Source of the DNA: JAKALD01 sp963817785
Lineage (GTDB): Bacteria; Pseudomonadota; Gammaproteobacteria; Burkholderiales; SG8-39
DNA: 64,000 nt
Assembly (NCBI GenBank): GCA_963817785.1
Contig: CAWFPL010000003.1
Location: 372,001-436,000 of the forward strand
Direction: 5' to 3'
Position 1 is the stretch's first letter. Every line of letters begins with the position of its first letter. Under the pieces are notes generated by a model. It was not told where the DNA came from and did not search any database. It worked only from the letters and a program-made list of their open reading frames with translations. The position numbers and the translations under genes were made by a program. Positions 58,191-64,000 of the stretch are shown here, in pieces.

Positions 58191-59800
58191 ACGACCGACT
58201 CAAGCCGGCGGCAAAGCGCGTGGTGAACGAGTCCGGCATCGAGATCCAGCCGCTCTATACGCAGGAAGACGTCGAGCGTAGCGGCGGGTTCGGCTTCATC
58301 GGCGAGCCGGGCGCCTATCCCTTCGTGCGCGGCATCCACCCCCTCATGTACCGGCACCGGCCGTACACGATGCGTCAGTACACCGGCTTCGGCAACCCCG
58401 AGGACACCAACCAGCGCTTCAAGTACCTGATCGCCAACGGCCAGACGGGGCTGAACGTCGCCTTCGATCTGCCGACGCAGTGCGGACTCGACTCGGACGA
58501 CCCGCTGGCGCAAGGCGAGGTCGGACGCGTCGGAATGGCGGTCGACACGTTGCGCGACTTCGAAATCGCGTTCGCAGACATCGACCTCGAGCGCATCACC
58601 GTCTCGCTCACGATCAACGGCGCCGCGCCGCAGCTGATCGCCATGTACCTGGCGATGGCCGAAAAGCGCGGCTACGACGTGCGCAAGCTGCGCGGAACCG
58701 CGCAGAACGACATCCTCAAGGAGTTCATCGGGCGCGGCACATGGATCTACCCGGTCGAGCCGTCGGTCAAGCTGGTCGGCGACACCATCGAGTATTGCGC
58801 CCGGCAGGCGCCCAAATACAGCCCGGTGTCGGTGTGCGGCTACCACATCCGCGAGTCCGGCGCCGACCCTGCGCAGGAGATGGCGTACGCGTTTTGCATC
58901 GCCAAGGCATACGCCGACGAGGCGATCGCGCGCGGGCTCGACGTGGACGAGTTCGCGGGGCGGCTGTCGTTCAACTTCAATGTCTTCGGCAATATCTTCG
59001 AGCAGGTCGCCAAGTTCCGCGCCGGGCGGGGGCTGTGGGCGAAGATCGCCAAGGAACACTATCGCGCACGCAAGCCCGAGTCGGGCTGGCTGCGCATGAT
59101 CGCAGGCGGCGGGGGCGGCGGGCTGACCTTCGAGCAGCCCGAAGTGAACATCGTGCGCGGAGCGTATTACGCGCTGATCGCGGCGCTCGCCGGCGCGCAG
59201 ACCACCGCACTGTGCTGCTACGACGAGGCCTACACCATCCCCACGGAATACGCGCAGCGCATCTCGCTGCGCACCATGCAGCTGCTGCTCGAGGAGATGG
59301 GCTTGGCCGACACCGTGGACCCGCTCGGCGGATCCTGGTACATCGAGACCCTCACCAACCAGATGCGGCAAAGGATGGAGCAGGTGATGGCGGAAGTGGA
59401 TGCCGAGGGCGGCATCAAGAAGCTGGTCGCGCAGGGCGAGATCCAGGCGCGCGTTTCGGCGCAGGCCTACCGCATGCAGCGCGCGATCGAGTCGGGCGAG
59501 TTTCGCAAGGTCGGGGTGAACTGCTACCGCGTCGAGCAAGCCGAGGAGCTGGAGGTACAGATGCACCCGTACAACGAGGACGACGCGCGCCGCCAGATCG
59601 CGGGCCTCAACGACACGCGCTCCGCGCGCGCCGCCGGCCGGGTCGGCTCGGCGCTGCGGGCCGTGCGCGAGGCGGCGCGAGATGGGCGCAACGTCATGCC
59701 GGCGGTGGTCGAGGCGGTGAAGGCGTACGCGACGGTCGGCGAGATCACGCAGCACCTGGTCGAGGTCTACGGGCGCTATCGCGAGCCGGTGAGGTTCTGA
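58187..59800 (+). CDS. Methylmalonyl-CoA mutase-type large subunit
   Basis: The 537-residue TIM-barrel subunit carries RQYTGFG (Y65), NDILKEFIGRGTWIYP (R183), GYHIRESGA (H220) and PTEYAQRISLRTMQLLLEE. From memory of the Propionibacterium enzyme, Y65, R183 and H220 correspond to Tyr89, Arg207 and His244, which bind the methylmalonyl carboxylate. Isobutyryl- and 2-hydroxyisobutyryl-CoA mutases change the first two. This favours a dicarboxylyl-CoA (methylmalonyl-type) substrate. The two-subunit form with separate B12 domain is seen in several bacteria and archaea. No MeaB-type GTPase chaperone is visible here. Confidence 0.88.
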   Translation: MNDRLKPAAKRVVNESGIEIQPLYTQEDVERSGGFGFIGEPGAYPFVRGIHPLMYRHRPYTMRQYTGFGNPEDTNQRFKYLIANGQTGLNVAFDLPTQCGLDSDDPLAQGEVGRVGMAVDTLRDFEIAFADIDLERITVSLTINGAAPQLIAMYLAMAEKRGYDVRKLRGTAQNDILKEFIGRGTWIYPVEPSVKLVGDTIEYCARQAPKYSPVSVCGYHIRESGADPAQEMAYAFCIAKAYADEAIARGLDVDEFAGRLSFNFNVFGNIFEQVAKFRAGRGLWAKIAKEHYRARKPESGWLRMIAGGGGGGLTFEQPEVNIVRGAYYALIAALAGAQTTALCCYDEAYTIPTEYAQRISLRTMQLLLEEMGLADTVDPLGGSWYIETLTNQMRQRMEQVMAEVDAEGGIKKLVAQGEIQARVSAQAYRMQRAIESGEFRKVGVNCYRVEQAEELEVQMHPYNEDDARRQIAGLNDTRSARAAGRVGSALRAVREAARDGRNVMPAVVEAVKAYATVGEITQHLVEVYGRYREPVRF

Positions 59801-59802
59801 CG

Positions 59803-60669
59803 ATGCCCGGGATCGAGCGCTACGTGGTACCGCACAGCCTCGCCGAGGCCACGGAGCTGCTGCGCGCGGGCGAGGCCACCATCCTCGCGGGCGGAACCGA
59901 CTTGATGCCGCAGACGCAGGCGGGCCGGCTGCGCTTCCGGCCGCTGCTGATGAACATCCAACGCATCCCGGAGCTGCGCGGCATCAGCCAGCAAGCAGGG
60001 GTGGTGCGGATCGGCGCGCTGACGACGATCAGCGAGCTGCTGGACAGCCCGCTGGTGCGCGAGCGGCTCAACATCCTGTGGCAGGCGTGCGATCACTTCG
60101 CGAGCGACCAGATCCGCAACGCCGCTACCCTGGGCGGCAACCTGTGCAACGCATCGCCCGCGGGCGACACGCTGGTACCGCTGCTGGTGCTGGAGGCGCG
60201 CGTGCTCCTTGCGAGCAAGCCCAATGGCGCGCTCGAATCGCGCGCCCTGCCGCTGGCGCAGTTCCTGACCGGACCCGGCCGCACCGCGCGCACATCCGCG
60301 GAGCTGCTGGTCGGAGTCGAGCTGCCCGTGCCGCAGGCCGGCTTCCGCGGCGAGTTCCACAAGTTCGGCACCCGTCCGGCGCTCGACATCTCGACCATCT
60401 CGATCGGCGTGGGCGCGGTGCGCAAGGGCGCGACGCTGCACGACGTGCGGGTGGCGTTCGGCGCGGTGGCGCCGACTCCGCTGCGGGCGCCACGGACCGA
60501 AGCCGCCCTCGAAGGGCGCGCGCTCGACGACGGCGTGATCGAGGCCGCGCTGCGCGCCGCGGACGCCGAGATCCACCCCATTGACGACGTGCGCGCCTCC
60601 GAGTGGTACCGGCGCGAGCTGGTGCACAACATCCTGCGGAGGGTCATTGCCCGTGTCAGCGAACGTTGA
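59803..60669 (+). CDS. Molybdenum hydroxylase FAD subunit (CoxM/HcrB-like)
   Basis: The 288-residue protein is the medium, FAD-binding subunit of a xanthine dehydrogenase-family enzyme: ILAGGTDLMPQ (about residues 27-37) and RNAATLGGNLCNASPAGDT (about 107-125) bind FAD, and a C-terminal CO-dehydrogenase flavoprotein domain follows (about 185-285). The iron-sulfur loop inserted in 4-hydroxybenzoyl-CoA reductase beta subunits is absent. It begins 2 bp after the mutase and overlaps the 2Fe-2S subunit. Confidence 0.92.
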   Translation: MPGIERYVVPHSLAEATELLRAGEATILAGGTDLMPQTQAGRLRFRPLLMNIQRIPELRGISQQAGVVRIGALTTISELLDSPLVRERLNILWQACDHFASDQIRNAATLGGNLCNASPAGDTLVPLLVLEARVLLASKPNGALESRALPLAQFLTGPGRTARTSAELLVGVELPVPQAGFRGEFHKFGTRPALDISTISIGVGAVRKGATLHDVRVAFGAVAPTPLRAPRTEAALEGRALDDGVIEAALRAADAEIHPIDDVRASEWYRRELVHNILRRVIARVSER

Positions 60670-61126
60670 GATCGAATTCCGCCTGAACGGCGTCACCCGG
60701 CGCGCCACCGTGCCTGCGCAGATGAGCACGCTCGACATGCTGCGCGGGCCGCTCGGGCTGACCGGCACCAAGTACGGCTGCGGCGAGGGCGAGTGTGGCG
60801 CATGCACCATCCTGGTGGACGGCGTGACGCTCAACGCCTGCCTCATGTTCGCTGCCGACTGCGACGGCCGCGAAGTGGTCACGATCGAGGGGCTCGCCGC
60901 CACGGCGCAGGGCGAGCGCCTCAGCCGCAGCTTCGTCGAACACGGCGCCGTCCAGTGCGGCTTTTGCACGCCGGGGCTGGTGGTGCAGGCGAGCCACGTG
61001 CTCGACAAGCATCCGGGCGCGGGGCACGCCGAGGTGCAGCGCGGCATCGAAGGCAACCTTTGCCGCTGCACGGGCTACCGCAAGATCGTCGAGGCGATCG
61101 AGCACGCCGCGGCCGCGCGCGAATAG
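60653..61126 (+). CDS. Molybdenum hydroxylase 2Fe-2S subunit (CoxS/HcrC-like)
   Basis: The 157-residue protein has both [2Fe-2S] sites: plant-type YGCGEGECGACTILVDG (about residues 42-58) and the helical site CGFCTPG with CRCTGYRKI. It carries electrons from the molybdenum centre to FAD. I take GTG 60653 as start, which gives the normal short N-terminus; it overlaps the previous gene by 17 bp. Confidence 0.93.
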   Translation: MSANVEIEFRLNGVTRRATVPAQMSTLDMLRGPLGLTGTKYGCGEGECGACTILVDGVTLNACLMFAADCDGREVVTIEGLAATAQGERLSRSFVEHGAVQCGFCTPGLVVQASHVLDKHPGAGHAEVQRGIEGNLCRCTGYRKIVEAIEHAAAARE

Positions 61127-61135
61127 GGGGGAGCA

Positions 61136-63523
61136 ATGGGCACGGCGACCAAGACCCTGCCGCCTGATTCGCTGATCGGCAAGCGCATCCCGAAGCTGGA
61201 TGCGCCCGAGAAGGCGGGCGGCAGGACCCGATACATCCACGACATCAACCTGCCGGGGCAGCTGCACGCGAAGATCCTGCGCTCCTCGCAGGTGCATGCG
61301 CGCATCGTGCGCATCGACACCGCGGCCGCGAAGCGCCTGCCGGGCGTGCACGCGGTGATCACCGCGGCCGACGTGCCTTGGCAGCGGCCGATCGGCGTGG
61401 CCAAGGATCATCTGCCGCTCAAGGGCGACCGGGTGCGCAGCCCGCGCGACGAGATCGCCGCGGTGGCCGCCGAAAGCGTGGAAATCGCCGAGCAGGCGCT
61501 GCGCCTGATCGAGGTCGAATACGAGCCTTTGCCGGCGCTCACCTCGGCGGGCGAAGCGCTCAAGCCGGGGGCGCCGCTGCTGCACGGCGACGACCTGGTC
61601 TGGAAGGCGCCCGACGGTCGCGCCGAGGTGCTGCACAAGGCTTCCGCCGACAACGTGGCGATGACCTTCGAGTACGAGCAGGGGGAAGTGGCGCAGGGCG
61701 AGCGCGCCTCCGACGTCGTGCTCGAGGACGTGTTTTCGCTGCACTACGTCACTCACTGCTGCATGGGCGTATCGGGGGTGATCGCCGAGTTCGACGCGAG
61801 CGGCAACCTGCTGCTGTATTCGAACACGCAGGTGCCGTTCCTGCACAAGCGCGAATTCGCCGAGCTGCTGGGCATCGACCCGGGTCGCGTGCGCATCATC
61901 CAGCCGCCGATCGGGGGCGGATTCGGCTCCAAGCTGGACATCTATCCGTTCGAGCCGATCGCGATCTTTCTGGCCAAGATGACGCGCCGGCCGGTGAAGC
62001 TCGTGTTCACGCGCGAGGAGGAGTTCGCCGCCTCGCCGACCCGCCAGCCGGTGCTGCTCAAGCTGCGCTCGGGCTGCAAGAAGGACGGCACGCTCACGTT
62101 CCGCGCGGTGGAGACGCTGCACGACAACGGTGCCTACACCTCCTGGGGCGCGACCACGCCGTTCGTCATGATGCAGACCTTCTCGTCGCTGTACCGGGTC
62201 CCGCACTGCAGGTACCGGACGCGCGCGGTCTACACCAACAACCCCTACGCCGGATCGTTCCGCGGCTACGGCAACCTGCAGGCGACGTTCGCCGTCGAGG
62301 CGCACATGGACCGGCTCGCCGAGGCAATCGGCATGGATCCGCTGGAGTTCCGGCTGCACAACGCGCAGGATCCCGGCGAGGTGACGCCGCAGGGCATGCA
62401 CTTCAAGTCCTGCGGCTTCAAGGATTGCCTGAGGACCGCCGCGGCGCGCAGCGACTATCAGGCCAAGCAGCGGCACGCCAGCGCGCACCGGAGCGACCCC
62501 GAACCGATCAAGCGGGGCGTGGGCATGGCCTCGATGCTGCACGTCGGCGGCGGCGCCAAGATCTACCCCTCGGACGGCTGCGGCACGATCCTCAAGATCG
62601 ACGATTTCGCGCACGTGACGCTGCTCACCGGCGCTTCCGAAATCGGCCAGGGCTCGGAGACCGTTCTCGCCCAGCTGGTGTGCGAGGAGCTCGGCCTGCC
62701 GCTCAGCGCGGTCTCGGTGGTGAACAACGACACCGACATCACGCCGTGGGACGTCGGCGTGCACGCCTCGCGCACCACCTTCATCGCCGGCAACTCGGCC
62801 ATCGGCGCTGCGCGCAAGGCCAAAGCGAAGATTCTGGCCGCGGCGGCGGGCAAGTCGGGGCACGCCGCGGAGGCGCTCGAGCTGCGCGGCGGAAGCGTGA
62901 TCGACAAGCAAAGCGGCGCGCCGCTGTTCGATCTCGGCAAATTCATCCGCTCGCTGCATTTCTCGGACAAGGCCGAGCTGGTGATGACGAGCTTCTATTA
63001 CGAGCCGCCGAGCAAGCACCAGGACCGGCAGTTCAAGGGCGACGTCTCGGCGGCGTATGCATGGGCCACCCAGGTCGCCGAGGTCGAGGTCGACACCCAG
63101 ACCGGGATCGTGCGGCTGCTGCGCATCGTCGCCGCGCACGACGTCGGCCGGGTGCTCAACCGGCTCGGCATCGAGGGCCAGATCGAGGGCGGCATCGTGA
63201 TGGGGCAGGGCTACGCGCTGAGCGAGGACCTGATCGTCGAGAACGGCGTGGTGCGCAACCCGAACTTCCGCGACTACAAGCTGGTCACCGCGCCGGAAAT
63301 TCCGGAAATGGACATCTCGTTCATCGAGACCATGGACGGGGAAGGGCCGCAGGGCGCGAAGGGCGTCGGCGAGGCGCCGGCGATCTGCATCGCGGCGGCG
63401 GTGGCGAACGCGATCTACAACGCGACCGGCGTGCGCATCACCGCGTTGCCGTTCACCCCCGAGCGCGTCTACCGCGCGCTGCACGGCGCGTCGCAGCCGC
63501 CTGCCTGGACGATCGCCGCGTGA
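61136..63523 (+). CDS. Molybdenum hydroxylase large subunit (molybdopterin-binding)
   Basis: The 795-residue catalytic subunit of a xanthine dehydrogenase-family enzyme. PPIGGGFGSKLD, YAGSFRGYGNLQ and TGASEIGQGSETVLAQ contact the molybdopterin-cytosine cofactor. The active-site Glu lies in GVGEAP near residue 745. Gene order M-S-L matches CO-dehydrogenase- and hydroxybenzoyl-CoA-reductase-type operons, but the CO-dehydrogenase Cys loop is not evident (YAGSFRGYG instead). A CoA-thioester or N-heteroaromatic substrate is possible. GGGGGAG lies before the ATG. Confidence 0.92.
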   Translation: MGTATKTLPPDSLIGKRIPKLDAPEKAGGRTRYIHDINLPGQLHAKILRSSQVHARIVRIDTAAAKRLPGVHAVITAADVPWQRPIGVAKDHLPLKGDRVRSPRDEIAAVAAESVEIAEQALRLIEVEYEPLPALTSAGEALKPGAPLLHGDDLVWKAPDGRAEVLHKASADNVAMTFEYEQGEVAQGERASDVVLEDVFSLHYVTHCCMGVSGVIAEFDASGNLLLYSNTQVPFLHKREFAELLGIDPGRVRIIQPPIGGGFGSKLDIYPFEPIAIFLAKMTRRPVKLVFTREEEFAASPTRQPVLLKLRSGCKKDGTLTFRAVETLHDNGAYTSWGATTPFVMMQTFSSLYRVPHCRYRTRAVYTNNPYAGSFRGYGNLQATFAVEAHMDRLAEAIGMDPLEFRLHNAQDPGEVTPQGMHFKSCGFKDCLRTAAARSDYQAKQRHASAHRSDPEPIKRGVGMASMLHVGGGAKIYPSDGCGTILKIDDFAHVTLLTGASEIGQGSETVLAQLVCEELGLPLSAVSVVNNDTDITPWDVGVHASRTTFIAGNSAIGAARKAKAKILAAAAGKSGHAAEALELRGGSVIDKQSGAPLFDLGKFIRSLHFSDKAELVMTSFYYEPPSKHQDRQFKGDVSAAYAWATQVAEVEVDTQTGIVRLLRIVAAHDVGRVLNRLGIEGQIEGGIVMGQGYALSEDLIVENGVVRNPNFRDYKLVTAPEIPEMDISFIETMDGEGPQGAKGVGEAPAICIAAAVANAIYNATGVRITALPFTPERVYRALHGASQPPAWTIAA

Positions 63524-64000
63524 CTCGCCGTACCGTCCTCAGCCTCGAGCAGGCGCTGTCGCTTCCGTCGGCGACGTTGCGCTTTGCGCAGCTCGGCTGG
63601 CGCGTGATCCGCATCGAGGCGACGCCATCGGGCGGGGGGCTGCCGGGCGACCCGAACCGCTACATCGGCGGGCGCATCGCCGACGAAGACCGGCGCAGCT
63701 ACTTCATCGCTCCGAACGTCGGCAAGGAGGCCGTTGCCATCAATCTCAAGGACCGGCGCGGACAGGAGGTGCTGCGAAAGCTGCTGCGCGCGCTCGACGT
63801 GGACGTGTTTTGCTGCAACACGGTGCCCTCGCGCTACGCGTCGCTCGGCATCGACTACGCGACCCTCGCCGGGGTCAAGCCCGACCTCATCTGGGCCGGC
63901 ATTTCGGCGATGGGGCCCGATTATCCCGAGGCGCCGGGCTACGACCCGGTGATCCAGGCCATGTGCGGTTACATGGAAGTCACCGGTGACCCGAAGGGTG
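63520..64000 (+). CDS. CaiB/BaiF (class III) CoA transferase, 5' part
   Basis: About 160 codons are visible before the window ends. The frame begins at GTG 63520, overlapping the previous stop. It reads as a class III CoA transferase: SATLRFAQLGWRVIRIEATP, then NVGKEAVAINLKDRRGQEVL, then VFCCNTVPSRYASLGIDYATL and LIWAGISAMGPDYPEAPGYD. Such enzymes move CoA between carboxylic acids and would supply the CoA ester for this pathway. The usual N-terminal start (PLxGxRVLD) is replaced by a shorter TRRTVLSLEQALS. Confidence 0.88.
   Translation, partial: MTRRTVLSLEQALSLPSATLRFAQLGWRVIRIEATPSGGGLPGDPNRYIGGRIADEDRRSYFIAPNVGKEAVAINLKDRRGQEVLRKLLRALDVDVFCCNTVPSRYASLGIDYATLAGVKPDLIWAGISAMGPDYPEAPGYDPVIQAMCGYMEVTGDPKG

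Noticed and set aside
60653..63523. Aerobic CO dehydrogenase (coxSL)
   Set aside because: The motif context of the large subunit lacks the characteristic Cys-bearing active-site loop, and the neighbours form a CoA-ester pathway.

Overview
This is a GC-rich proteobacterial chromosome segment, most likely from a betaproteobacterium. The signs are a groES-groEL operon under a CIRCE operator, ubiD, a PBP4-type dacB, an exbB-exbD-tonB operon, and proteobacterial catabolic families. The genus cannot be fixed from the sequence alone.

Layout. (1) 1-8585 is housekeeping backbone: the tail of a membrane protein, ubiD, a DUF883 membrane protein, dacB, groES-groEL and exbB-exbD-tonB. (2) A tRNA-Phe(GAA) gene at 8586-8661 is the integration site of a composite island reaching to 49268, where a 49-bp copy of its 3' half (one mismatch) recurs. 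(3) 8.6-28.9 kb is a P4/satellite-like integrative element: tyrosine integrase, AlpA-type regulator, Toprim/DUF3987 primase-helicase with adjacent iteron-like repeats, and cargo. Its right end is marked by a 26-bp copy of the integrase-side GGGGGTAAC repeats and a 14-bp copy of the tRNA 3' end. The cargo is a type I restriction-modification locus (hsdM, hsdS, hsdR). Three genes sit between hsdS and hsdR: a PIN-like/coiled-coil/membrane protein, an Abi-C abortive-infection protein and a DUF262/DUF1524/DUF4268 (GmrSD-like) nuclease. A Gp49/HTH toxin-antitoxin pair, a trypsin-like protease and a PD-(D/E)xK-like protein lie at the far end.

(4) 28.9-49.2 kb is a second block without an integrase. 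It is a catabolic module: a ten-gene leftward operon (peptide-type binding protein, two permeases, two ATPases, amidase, amidohydrolase, CobW-type GTPase, SnoaL-like protein, FAD amine oxidoreductase) plus a MocR-type regulator. Divergent from an XRE-cupin regulator are a second binding protein, a dimethylglycine/sarcosine dehydrogenase-like enzyme and a second amidohydrolase. The logic is import of an amide- or N-alkyl-containing compound, hydrolysis of C-N bonds, and oxidative N-dealkylation. The substrate is unknown. A broken IS481-type transposase abuts the right attachment site.

(5) 49.3-64.0 kb is backbone again, and catabolic: hyuA-hyuB on the minus strand, then a divergent run of tightly packed plus-strand genes. 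These are a GntR/FCD regulator, thiolase-like protein, acyl-CoA synthetase, acyl-CoA dehydrogenase-like protein, two-subunit B12-dependent acyl-CoA mutase, three-subunit molybdenum hydroxylase and the start of a class III CoA transferase. This looks like a CoA-dependent carboxylic-acid degradation pathway with a carbon-skeleton rearrangement.

No rRNA or CRISPR array was seen. All calls come from reading translations and motifs by eye; no database search was run.
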